Source of the DNA: Hyphomonas sp.
Lineage (GTDB): Bacteria; Pseudomonadota; Alphaproteobacteria; Caulobacterales; Hyphomonadaceae
Direction of reading: 5' to 3'
DNA: 8,274 nt
NCBI GenBank assembly: GCA_024743015.1
Contig: JANSXJ010000151.1
Span: 1 to 8,274 of the forward strand
The first letter of the stretch is position 1, and the number at the start of each line of letters is the position of its first letter. The notes under the pieces are model-generated. The model was not told the DNA's origin, ran no database searches, and was given only the letters and a program-made list of their open reading frames with translations. Of this stretch, positions 1-6,773 are shown piece by piece. The translations under genes were made by a program, and so were the position numbers.

Positions 1-2
1 AT

Positions 3-19
3 AATATATTAGTGTAATG
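3..19 (-). promoter_or_regulatory. Operator-like site, inverted copy of the site at 2449-2465
   Basis: Read on the - strand this is CATTACACTAATATATT, identical over 17 bases to + strand 2449-2465. It contains an 11-base imperfect palindrome (ATTA-N3-TAAT, 8-18) that stands out from the GC-rich surroundings. Inference: it is a binding site for the GntR-family regulator at 1446-2195. The second copy points towards the binding-protein gene, so by analogy this copy would face a gene to the left of the window. It could instead control the ATPase gene 289 bases to the right. On the - strand a TTGCCC lies a few bases upstream as a possible poor -35 box; any -10 would be outside the window. Confidence 0.5.
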
Positions 20-307
20 AGGGCAAGACGTCGAGAAGCAAGCGACGAAGGCCGAAAACGCGCGTCCTGTTGAGCAAATCGGGCGCGAGGCGATCGTCGT
101 CGGGCGGAGGCTCGAGTCCGACATACCGCAAATCTCGGGCTTGGAGCAAACCGCAGCTTCAGCGCGTGTGACCCGCCGGCCATCGATCCGGGATCGGCAG
201 ATCGGCTGCTAGGGGGCTTTGGCCGGTTCCGAGGCGCCACGAGGGGAAATCGCGGTTCAGCTTTCGCTGGATCGCAGCATTGGCGCTGGTGCGTGCGGAG
301 GATGAAC
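20..307. other. Gene-free upstream region of the ATPase gene
   Basis: No convincing gene is visible. One + strand frame is open from 21 to the TAG at 210-212 with GC-rich, coding-like codons, but it has no ATG or GTG start and a TGA stop directly before it (18-20). It may be a decayed remnant or chance. A short palindrome (CGATCC-G-GGATCG) lies near 184-196. The segment ends in the Shine-Dalgarno sequence GGAGG at 297-301, which serves the ATPase gene. No clear sigma-70 promoter was found, so the promoter of the ATPase gene is unassigned. Confidence 0.4.
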
Positions 308-1354
308 ATGGCAAATATCGAGTTGAAATCGGTCGCGAAGCGCTTCGGGCCTCTGCAAGTTCTTCACGGCATTTCGATCTTCATCGAGAACGGAGAATTC
401 CTTGTCCTGGTCGGACCTTCGGGATGCGGAAAGTCGACGTTGCTGCGGATGGTCGCCGGACTGGAGGATATCTCCGGTGGCCGGATCGAGATCAATGGAA
501 AGGTCGTCAACCACCTCGCGCCGAAGGAACGCGACATTGCGATGGTTTTCCAGAACTACGCGCTCTACCCGCACATGACCGTTGCCCAAAACCTTGGCTT
601 CTCGCTGAAGCTCAGCGGGATGCGGGCGCAGGAATTGACGTCTAAGGTCGAGCGAACAGCCGAGAGTCTGGGCTTGGAGCAACTCCTGGAGCGTTATCCG
701 AAACAACTTTCGGGCGGCCAAAGACAGCGTGTGGCCATGGGGCGGGCCATCGTGCGAGACCCACAGGTCTTTCTGTTCGACGAGCCCTTGTCCAATCTCG
801 ATGCCAAGCTGCGCGTGCAGATGCGGGCCGAGATCAAGCAGATGCACCACAAACTCGGCGCGACAATGGTGTATGTTACTCACGATCAGGTTGAGGCGAT
901 GACGATGGCCGACCGGATTGTGGTGATGTGCGACGGCAAAATAGAGCAGGTCGGCACACCTCTTGATCTCTACGATACGCCGGCCAACATGTTCGTCGCA
1001 AGTTTCATCGGGTCACCGTCGATGAACTTCTTCAAAGGCAGAATCGGCGATGGCGGCTTTCAGCTACAGAACGGTAGCGTCCTGCCAGTCAACGGGTCGC
1101 AACCCGAGACTGCCGTGCACTACGGTGTTCGGCCCGAGCATATGATGCTGGCCCCATCCTCGGGCGTTGAAGCGACGGTCACGGTCATCGAGCCCACCGG
1201 CGCGGAGACGATGGTTGTTTCGGAGTGCAACGGACAAACCGTGCATTCGGTTGTTCGGGATCGGCTGGACCTGGTGGCTGGTGACACAATCAGGCTCGCG
1301 CCCGATCCATCCAGCATTCACCTGTTCGATGAGAGCGGTCAGCGGCTGAATTGA
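308..1354 (+). CDS. Carbohydrate ABC transporter ATP-binding protein (MalK/UgpC type)
   Basis: This is the cytoplasmic ATPase that powers a CUT1-type sugar importer, most simply the one formed by the two permeases encoded downstream. The 348-residue product has the full set of ABC motifs: Walker A GPSGCGKST (36-44), Q-loop Q82, signature LSGGQRQR (134-141), Walker B VFLFDEP (154-160), D-loop SNLD (162-165) and switch histidine H192. The segment around 216-240 (GTP..LYDTP..FVASFIGSPSMNFF) and the C-terminal OB/TOBE-like part with GVRPEH (273-278) are typical of MalK/UgpC proteins, as is the length. The ATG at 308 is chosen because GGAGG (297-301) sits six bases upstream; an in-frame GTG at 293 and ATG at 302 overlap that site. 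Automatic pipelines often call such proteins UgpC, but nothing here shows glycerol-3-phosphate as substrate. Unusually, the gene is separated from the permeases by the regulator and a long intergenic region; ATPases of this class may also serve several transporters. Confidence 0.95.
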   Translation: MANIELKSVAKRFGPLQVLHGISIFIENGEFLVLVGPSGCGKSTLLRMVAGLEDISGGRIEINGKVVNHLAPKERDIAMVFQNYALYPHMTVAQNLGFSLKLSGMRAQELTSKVERTAESLGLEQLLERYPKQLSGGQRQRVAMGRAIVRDPQVFLFDEPLSNLDAKLRVQMRAEIKQMHHKLGATMVYVTHDQVEAMTMADRIVVMCDGKIEQVGTPLDLYDTPANMFVASFIGSPSMNFFKGRIGDGGFQLQNGSVLPVNGSQPETAVHYGVRPEHMMLAPSSGVEATVTVIEPTGAETMVVSECNGQTVHSVVRDRLDLVAGDTIRLAPDPSSIHLFDESGQRLN

Positions 1355-1356
1355 CG

Positions 1357-1385
1357 GCCCGTCCCAAGGCGGACAGTGGACGGGC
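1357..1385 (+). other. Perfect 8-bp stem-loop between the ATPase and regulator genes
   Basis: GCCCGTCC (1357-1364) pairs perfectly with GGACGGGC (1378-1385) around a 13-base loop, starting two bases after the ATPase stop codon. No T-tract follows, so it is not a classical intrinsic terminator. It may reduce read-through into the regulator gene or protect the 3' end of the ATPase message. It directly abuts an in-frame GTG at 1386 and would mask any ribosome site there, which argues against that codon as the regulator start. Confidence 0.5.
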
Positions 1386-1445
1386 GTGCAGGAACACGGC
1401 AAACGACCCGACCAGGAGCGGAACGAGACGAAGGAGTACCGCATA

Positions 1446-2195
1446 TTGCCTAAGACCCTGAAGTCGTCTGGGCCGACCAAAAAAGCCAAGGAAGCTGGCG
1501 CAGCCTTTCTCGAACACGTTACTCTCAACCGAACAATGCCGTTGCGCGAGCAGATCTATGGTCTTGTACGACGCGCCATTGTGACCGGTGGCCTAAGCCC
1601 TGGAGCGCCCATCAACGAGATCGAGATCGCGGAAAGGCTGGGAACATCGCGCACCCCGGTCCGTGAAGCGGTCAAGAAGCTCGAGGATGAGGGTCTGATC
1701 GATGTGCTGGCCCAGGCTGGAACCTATGTGCGGCCGATTAATCTTGATGTGGTGCGCGAAGCCTACATCATCCGCACGGCGCTTGAGCGGGAGAGCGTCC
1801 GCTCTGCCGCCAAGCGGATCACCAGCGACCAGATACAAGCGTTGTGGGACCTGATCGACTTACACTCACTGAAGGTGAAGCGCTCTCAATTCGAGGACGC
1901 CATTGCGCGCGATGACGAGTTTCATCAGGCCATTGCCCAAGTGAGTGGTTACGCGATGATGTGGAAGGTGATCGATCAGACCAAGGCGCAGATGGATCGG
2001 TGTCGGCTCCTGGCCCTGCCGTCTCCGGGTGCTGGTGAGACGACGATCGAACAGCATGTGGCCGTGGTGGACGCGCTTCAGGCTGGCGATGCCGACGGGG
2101 CTGTCCGGGCGATGATCGCTCATCTCGAGACTTCGCTGACAAACACTCTGAGGCTGTTTGAGGACCAGGGTGCACAGCGCGACATGCTGGCTTAG
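1446..2195 (+). CDS. GntR-family transcriptional regulator, FCD subgroup
   Basis: This is a DNA-binding regulator that probably controls the neighbouring sugar operon. With a TTG start the product is 249 residues. The winged helix-turn-helix spans about 30-97 (LREQIYGLVRRAIVTG, then IAERLGTSRTPVREAVKKLEDEGLI, which is the classic GntR recognition region). The FCD ligand domain follows (about 102-235) with candidate metal ligands D156, H160, H204 and H226 in the usual D-x3-H...H...H order. FCD domains bind small organic acids or sugar acids, often with a metal, so the effector may be a pathway intermediate (inference). TTG 1446 has AAGGAG at 1431-1436, nine bases upstream. The alternative GTG at 1386 adds 20 residues, lacks a good ribosome site and follows a stem-loop. 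The gene lies between two identical operator-like sites (3-19, 2449-2465), its likely targets. Whether it represses or activates is not visible. Confidence 0.92.
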   Translation: MPKTLKSSGPTKKAKEAGAAFLEHVTLNRTMPLREQIYGLVRRAIVTGGLSPGAPINEIEIAERLGTSRTPVREAVKKLEDEGLIDVLAQAGTYVRPINLDVVREAYIIRTALERESVRSAAKRITSDQIQALWDLIDLHSLKVKRSQFEDAIARDDEFHQAIAQVSGYAMMWKVIDQTKAQMDRCRLLALPSPGAGETTIEQHVAVVDALQAGDADGAVRAMIAHLETSLTNTLRLFEDQGAQRDMLA

Positions 2196-2444
2196 GGTCG
2201 GCGGCCACCAGAGCCTATCCATCCGATCCGCCCAAGACGGCAGGCACACATCTCCGGTAAAACTCGAAGGGACGACGCCGGAAGGGAAAGGCTCGAAGGC
2301 TCTCGAGCGCTTCGTCGGGGCCGCCCCACCTGGGCCCGGAAAATCCAAAAAAGTTGCGCTCCAGCGATTGTGAGCTCATTCGCTGGAGCATCAGCGAAAC
2401 AACACGATCGATTGTCGGTGTGTTCGTTGGGTGCGGGCTTGTGA
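2196..2444. other. Intergenic region between the regulator and the binding-protein operon
   Basis: No gene is recognised here. It holds a 6-bp stem-loop (GCTCGA 2291-2296 with TCGAGC 2303-2308) and the larger competing hairpins described at 2358-2398. Open frames that cross it have no ribosome site or protein-family resemblance. Confidence 0.5.
2358..2398 (+). other. Two mutually exclusive stem-loops sharing one arm
   Basis: GCTCCAGCGA (2358-2367) pairs perfectly over 10 bp with TCGCTGGAGC (2380-2389) around a 12-base loop. The same middle arm, as TTCGCTG (2379-2385), can instead pair over 7 bp with CAGCGAA (2392-2398) around a 6-base loop, so only one hairpin can form at a time. The loop contains the palindrome TGAGCTCA (2371-2378). 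There is no T-tract, so this is not a standard terminator. It lies about 160 bases past the regulator stop and upstream of the putative promoter at 2445, so it would be in the regulator 3' UTR. It could be a terminator-like end, an attenuator for read-through into the operon, or a DNA-level palindrome. Confidence 0.5.
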
Positions 2445-2465
2445 TTGACATTACACTAATATATT
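2445..2465 (+). promoter_or_regulatory. Promoter/operator-like site of the sugar-uptake operon
   Basis: A perfect TTGACA (2445-2450) overlaps the 17-base sequence CATTACACTAATATATT (2449-2465), which recurs inverted at 3-19. Within it, ATTACACTAAT (2450-2460) is an ATTA-N3-TAAT palindrome. TATATT (2460-2465) resembles a -10 box but is only 9 bases from TTGACA. With a standard 17-base spacer the -10 position would be ACGATG (2468-2473), a poor match. So the site is clear, but which boxes are used is not. Overlap of operator and -35 would suit repression by the adjacent GntR-family protein (inference). The binding-protein ATG lies 91 bases downstream. Confidence 0.55.
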
Positions 2466-2556
2466 GCACGATGGCGACTGTGCCGTCGACGACCGGCGGC
2501 CACCATCGGGGCGGCGTGAGGTACGTTGCCTAACTCGTGTTCGAGGGAGGAAAGAT

Positions 2557-3789
2557 ATGCAGATCAAACGAATGGCGGGCGTTTCGCTCGCGGTTCTCGG
2601 GCTTGGCGCGGGGAATGCGCTGGCCGAGACTGTGGAACTGACGTTCGCCAATGCGCTGTCGCTGCCACAGGTGGCGCCCTACCAGGAAGCGGTCGACGAG
2701 TTCAACGAAGCTCACCCGAACATTGATGTTACGATGATTAACGCGCCCTGGTCGGAGTACTGGCAGCAGCGCCAGGTCGAAACCGCATCTGGCAACCTTC
2801 CCGACATCTGGCTTTTCGTGCCGGGGTTTGGAGCCGAGTGGCTGTATGGTGACAGGCTCTTGCCGTTGGACGCCTATGTCGAGTCGGATCCCGACATAAA
2901 CCTGCCCGACGCCAACCAGACGATGCTTCAGTACATGACGCTGAACGAGCAACTCTACGGGATCGGCTACGACTTCAACGGCCAGGTGATCTACTATAAT
3001 CCTGACCTCTTCGATCGGGCGGGCCTGCCCTACCCTGATGAAGGCTGGACCACCGACGAGTTCGTTCAGACAGCCCGCACGATCAGCGAGACCTTGAGCA
3101 CCGATGGCCGCAAGATTTGGGGCTTTGCGGCGTCCAACTTCGACTGGGCGAGCGATGGCTGGTATCGCGGTTACGGCGCCACACTCATCGACGATGAAGG
3201 GACGTATGGCGCCAACAACGACGGTGGCATCACGGCTATCAGCCTGTTCTCCGACATGATCCGCGATGGCGTTATGCCAATTCCGGATCAGAAGGATGCG
3301 AGTGGTCAGGCTCAGTCGCTTTTCCTGAGCGGCACCGCGGCGATGGCGCTGGGCGTTGGCCACACGACGTTCATCTTTGAGGATGCTGGTGTCGACTTCG
3401 GTATCGCCCGTTTGCCGGTGGGTCCTGAGGGGCAAGTCGGTTCGGGCCTGGGTGGCGCCTATGTCATTTCCGCCGATACCGAGCATCCCGACGAGGCCTA
3501 TGAGTTTCTGGCATATATCACCAGCGGGCCGGTTCTTGCGGAAGTGGTGACCACCGGGGTGCCGGCAAGGGAATCGGCCTGGGGGCAACTCTCTGACCGC
3601 ATGACCGAGTTTGCAACCAAGGTGCAGGGCTTTGAATCCTTCAACGCCGTCAAGGGATCGTTCCAGGTCATGGACATCCAGCGGCGCGTGCTTGCCGAGG
3701 TCTGGAACGGCTCGCTCGATGTTCCGGAAGCAATGGCGCAAATCGAGGAAGAGGCCAACGCGGCCCTTGCGGATGCCTCGGCCAACTAA
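2557..3789 (+). CDS. Periplasmic sugar-binding protein of an ABC transporter (family 1 extracellular solute-binding protein)
   Basis: This protein captures the transported carbohydrate in the periplasm and delivers it to the membrane permeases. The 410-residue product begins with a Sec signal peptide, MQIKRMAGVS... ending NALA (1-23), with likely cleavage before E24. There is no lipobox cysteine, so it should be soluble. The mature part reads like the SBP_bac_1 fold: TVELTFAN, then FNEAHPNIDV, LPDIWLF, a hinge-like GYDFNGQVIYYNPDLFDRAGLPYP segment, and a late EAYEFLAYIT region. Length is normal for CUT1 binding proteins. ATG 2557 is chosen because GGAGG (2546-2550) lies six bases upstream and the signal peptide starts there; the frame is open further upstream but that part overlaps the promoter. 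It is the first gene of the operon, directly before two permeases. The ligand cannot be predicted. Confidence 0.95.
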   Translation: MQIKRMAGVSLAVLGLGAGNALAETVELTFANALSLPQVAPYQEAVDEFNEAHPNIDVTMINAPWSEYWQQRQVETASGNLPDIWLFVPGFGAEWLYGDRLLPLDAYVESDPDINLPDANQTMLQYMTLNEQLYGIGYDFNGQVIYYNPDLFDRAGLPYPDEGWTTDEFVQTARTISETLSTDGRKIWGFAASNFDWASDGWYRGYGATLIDDEGTYGANNDGGITAISLFSDMIRDGVMPIPDQKDASGQAQSLFLSGTAAMALGVGHTTFIFEDAGVDFGIARLPVGPEGQVGSGLGGAYVISADTEHPDEAYEFLAYITSGPVLAEVVTTGVPARESAWGQLSDRMTEFATKVQGFESFNAVKGSFQVMDIQRRVLAEVWNGSLDVPEAMAQIEEEANAALADASAN

Positions 3790-3798
3790 TGGTGAAAC

Positions 3799-4800
3799 GT
3801 GATACTGGCGACGGCGCCCACGGCGCCGCCGCTCCTTCGACACACCCAACTCAGCCAGCGAGTGCCTCGCTTCCATATGTCCGCGACGACCGATACCGCT
3901 GATCTTCAGGAAGAACCGGACGTTGAGATCCGGAAATCGCGGAGCGAAGAATGGGCAGCTTGGCTGTTCCTCGTCCCGTCAATCATTCCGTTTGTGGTTT
4001 TCACCCTGCTGCCGGCCATCGCGACGCTCGTGCTGAGCTTCTACAGTTGGGACTTCATCTCGCCGCCGCGCTTTGTCGGCCTGGAAAACTGGATCGACCT
4101 GTTCACCGGCGGCGCCGCCGGCCAGAGCGTGATCGTTACGCTGATACTGTCAGCGATCACCGTACCCACCTCCATGGCCTTGGGCCTGGCGCTGGCCGTC
4201 TCGCTCGATCGGATGCCTTTAGGCAAGGTTTTCTTCCGCTCGATTTTCTTTATGCCGATCGTTACGTCGCTGGTCGCGATTTCGTTCGTCTTCGGAAACA
4301 TGTTTGCGACCGAGACCGGGCTCATAAATTACATGATCTCGCTCATCGGACTGCCTTCGGTGGCCTGGCTGACCTTTCCGACCCAAGCCATGATCGCTGT
4401 CGCCATCATGATGATCTGGTCGATGACGGGCCTTTGCATGCTGATCTATCTGGCCGGTCTCCAGCAAATCGACGACTCCCTCGTCGAGGCGGCCTATCTC
4501 GATGGCGCCTCGAGAGCGCAGCTGTTGTTTTATGTCATTCGTCCGCTGCTTGGTCGTTCGACGCTGTTCCTGGCGGTCACTCAGACCATTCACGCGCTGC
4601 AGACGTTCGAGGCTGTCTTCGTGTTGACCGATGGCGGGCCGGGCAACGCCACGACAACCATCGGCTTGTACATCTACAAGGCAACATTCAGGAACTTCGA
4701 TGTCGGTAGTGGCGCGACCGCCTCGATGGCACTTCTGGTTCTGATGCTGGTGATTACCGTCATCCAGCTTCGCGGGCAGAAGAGGCTTGAGCATGTCTAG
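3799..4800 (+). CDS. Carbohydrate ABC transporter permease 1 (MalF/UgpA type)
   Basis: This is one of the two inner-membrane subunits forming the sugar channel. The 333-residue product (from GTG 3799) has about six membrane segments, near 54-76, 110-135, 147-169, 197-220, 252-275 and 305-324. The cytoplasmic EAA loop that docks the ATPase is clear: EAAYLDGASRAQLLFYVIRP, starting at E230. The stretch LTDGGPGNAT (276-285) is typical of MalF/UgpA-type subunits. The start is uncertain. GTG 3799 has a partial ribosome site GGTGA at 3791-3795. The in-frame ATG 3877 gives a more usual 307-residue protein without the proline-rich leader, but no good ribosome site is seen there. The gene begins nine bases after the binding-protein stop and overlaps the second permease gene by 8 bases. 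Confidence 0.93.
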   Translation: MILATAPTAPPLLRHTQLSQRVPRFHMSATTDTADLQEEPDVEIRKSRSEEWAAWLFLVPSIIPFVVFTLLPAIATLVLSFYSWDFISPPRFVGLENWIDLFTGGAAGQSVIVTLILSAITVPTSMALGLALAVSLDRMPLGKVFFRSIFFMPIVTSLVAISFVFGNMFATETGLINYMISLIGLPSVAWLTFPTQAMIAVAIMMIWSMTGLCMLIYLAGLQQIDDSLVEAAYLDGASRAQLLFYVIRPLLGRSTLFLAVTQTIHALQTFEAVFVLTDGGPGNATTTIGLYIYKATFRNFDVGSGATASMALLVLMLVITVIQLRGQKRLEHV

Positions 4801-5614
4801 AGCAAAGTCGATTGAGTTCCTTCGCTACGCCTTCACGATCGCGATGGCGCTTCTCTTCATGGTGCCGTTCGTCTGGATGGCATCGCAATCCCTCAAGAGC
4901 TTGGGCGGTTACTATCGGTTGCCGCCGGAACTGATCCCCGACCCCATCCGCTGGGACAACTATATGACGATCATCACCAGCTATCCCATCATCCCAGCAG
5001 CCATCAACAGCTTGATCGTTTCAGCGGCGGTGACGGTCCTGCAGTTGATTACCGCCTCGATGGCGGGCTTCGCGTTCGCTACGCTGCGTTTCCGCGGCAG
5101 TTCGATCACTTTTATCGTGCTCTTGACTCAGACGATGCTTCCGGTCGCGGCAATCCTCATCCCACTGTTCCAGATCACCCAGTATTTGGGCCTGGTTGGA
5201 AATCTGTGGGGGATGATCATCCCGTTTACGTTCACGGCCTATGGCACGTTCCTGCTGACCCAGTACTTCAAAGGCATACCGCGCGAGATTTTCGAAGCGG
5301 CACGGGTGGATGGCGCCAGCTACTTCTCAATTTGGTGGCGTATCTACTTGCCGCTGGCTCCGGCGGGGCTGGCGACACTGGGCGCGCTGGTATTTGTCTT
5401 CTACTGGAACAGCCTGCTTTGGCCGCTTCTGATCGCTGGCGGAGGCACCAGCCAGACACTGCCCGTCATGTTGGCCCAGATGATCGGCGTCAGCGCATCG
5501 AGCCCGCACCTGGTCATGGCCGGTGCCTCGCTCGCCGTCTTTCTGCCGCTCTGTCTGTTTCTGGCCTTGCAACGCTATTTCGTAGCCGGTGTCACATCGG
5601 GAAGCGTCAAATAA
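4793..5614 (+). CDS. Carbohydrate ABC transporter permease 2 (MalG/UgpE type)
   Basis: This is the second inner-membrane subunit, pairing with permease 1 and the ATPase. It has 273 residues, normal for the MalG/UgpE class, with membrane segments near 10-32, 71-94, 104-127, 138-158, 190-213 and 242-262. The EAA loop reads EAARVDGASYFSIWWRIYLP from E168, as expected for docking to the ABC ATPase. The early MVPFVWMASQSLK segment and YWNSLLWPL (204-212) are typical of the family. ATG 4793 is chosen because AGAGG (4781-4785) lies seven bases upstream; a TTG at 4787 is in frame but less likely. The start lies inside the end of the permease 1 gene (8-base overlap), which points to translational coupling and equal subunit synthesis. 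Confidence 0.95.
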   Translation: MSRAKSIEFLRYAFTIAMALLFMVPFVWMASQSLKSLGGYYRLPPELIPDPIRWDNYMTIITSYPIIPAAINSLIVSAAVTVLQLITASMAGFAFATLRFRGSSITFIVLLTQTMLPVAAILIPLFQITQYLGLVGNLWGMIIPFTFTAYGTFLLTQYFKGIPREIFEAARVDGASYFSIWWRIYLPLAPAGLATLGALVFVFYWNSLLWPLLIAGGGTSQTLPVMLAQMIGVSASSPHLVMAGASLAVFLPLCLFLALQRYFVAGVTSGSVK

Positions 5615-5696
5615 CGCCCGTCGCTGACAACGGGTTAAGGCGCGTTTTGGGGCAATGACCGCGCCAGCGCGCCAACAAGGGAAGAGGTCGATCAAG

Positions 5697-6773
5697 ATGT
5701 CCAGATACTCGGTTGCCATTGCCGGCTGCGGTCCGCGAGGGGCTTATCACGCCGAAGGTTTCACAAAGAACGCGGACCGCTTCGATCTGCGTGCGGTCTG
5801 CGACCTGAATGCGGAGCGTGCCAGGGCGATGGCGGAACGCTTCTCGATTACAAACGTCTATGACGACGTGGACCGGATGCTGGCGTCGGAAAAGCCCGAC
5901 ATCTTCTGCTTTGCCACATTGCCCGAAGTCCGGTTGCCCCTGGTCGAGTTGGGCATCAAACACGGCGTGAAAGCTATTGCCCTCGAAAAGCCATTGGCGA
6001 CGGAGCTTCCCGAGGCGCTCGCCATCATGAAGGCCTGCAAGGATGCCGATATCCGCCTGATCGTCTCGCACCAGCAGAAATACGGCAAGGCATGGCGCAC
6101 GGTGAAGGACCTGATCGAGGCCGGCGAGATCGGCGAGGTGACGAAAATCCATGCCACCGCCCGGGCCTGGCTCAGCCAGCTCGGCACTCACATCATGGAC
6201 TACATGCTCTGGTTCAACGACCGCTCGCCGGTCAAATGGGTGGTCGGCCAGGCCATCGGCACCGGTATGCTGTCGGACAGCCACCCGGCCGCAGACTATG
6301 TCATCGGTAGTCTCGAATTCGCCAACGGCGTGCGCGGCATCATCGAATGCGGTGCCCATGCCCCCCACTTCGTGCCTGGGGACAACCCGCTGCTCGACAT
6401 CAAGTTCTGGACTGATAGCGCGCTGACCATACACGGCACGCATGGTTATGCACGGGTGACCACCGGCAATGGCTGGCAGGCATTCACCCGATCGAGCAAG
6501 GGCGAGATGCTGTCCGGCGACGGTTTCTTTGACCCGTCCTACGAACAGCCGCTCTACATCCGAGACCTTGCCGATTGGCTGGACGGACAAATCGAAAACC
6601 ATCCCTGCGATAGTGAGATCAGCTATCATGGCTTTGAGGCGGTTATGGCGCTTTACATGTCGGCGCTGGATCATCGGCGGGTGGCGCTTCCGCTCGAGTT
6701 CGATCCGCCGGGGGATCTGATCGCGCGCCTGGGCAAAGAGCTTCCCCAAAACAACGAGTACGCAGGACAATGA
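5697..6773 (+). CDS. Gfo/Idh/MocA-family NAD(P)-dependent sugar oxidoreductase
   Basis: This is a cytoplasmic dehydrogenase that probably oxidises a hydroxyl of the imported sugar or cyclitol, or reduces a keto form. The 358-residue product has an N-terminal Rossmann fold with the dinucleotide loop GCGPRG (10-15). ALEKPLATE follows (95-103), holding the family EKP motif with K98, and then the catalytic-type GTHIMDYMLWF (163-173) with H165 and D168. The rest forms the alpha/beta substrate domain, and the length is normal. ATG 5697 is preferred: AGAGG (5683-5687) lies nine bases upstream and the Rossmann strand begins right after. An earlier in-frame ATG at 5655 adds 14 residues and lacks such a site. 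An 82-base gap separates it from permease 2, and its stop overlaps the next start as ATGA. The pairing with an isomerase/epimerase suggests oxidation-rearrangement chemistry; the substrate is unknown. Confidence 0.93.
   Translation: MSRYSVAIAGCGPRGAYHAEGFTKNADRFDLRAVCDLNAERARAMAERFSITNVYDDVDRMLASEKPDIFCFATLPEVRLPLVELGIKHGVKAIALEKPLATELPEALAIMKACKDADIRLIVSHQQKYGKAWRTVKDLIEAGEIGEVTKIHATARAWLSQLGTHIMDYMLWFNDRSPVKWVVGQAIGTGMLSDSHPAADYVIGSLEFANGVRGIIECGAHAPHFVPGDNPLLDIKFWTDSALTIHGTHGYARVTTGNGWQAFTRSSKGEMLSGDGFFDPSYEQPLYIRDLADWLDGQIENHPCDSEISYHGFEAVMALYMSALDHRRVALPLEFDPPGDLIARLGKELPQNNEYAGQ

Noticed and set aside
2368..2380. TTGTGAGCTCATT resembling a LacI or CRP half-site
   Set aside because: It is only a partial match, lies in the loop of a stronger hairpin, and no LacI-type regulator is encoded here.
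2464..2556. Extended N-terminus of the binding protein from an upstream ATP-like start codon
   Set aside because: It would put about 31 charged residues before the signal peptide and overlaps the promoter-like site; ATG 2557 has a well-spaced GGAGG.
2530..3876. Long antisense open frame (448 codons) opposite the binding-protein gene
   Set aside because: It mirrors a clear family-1 binding protein on the + strand, is rich in Arg, His and Gly as antisense frames in GC-rich DNA are, and shows no domain.
5617..5634. Stem-loop CCCGT/ACGGG between permease 2 and the oxidoreductase
   Set aside because: Only 5 bp with an 8-base loop and no T-tract; too weak to call a terminator within an apparent operon.
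5607..6770. Long antisense open frame (387 codons) opposite the oxidoreductase gene
   Set aside because: It covers a convincing Gfo/Idh/MocA gene with a good ribosome site; the antisense product resembles nothing and follows codon-position shadowing.
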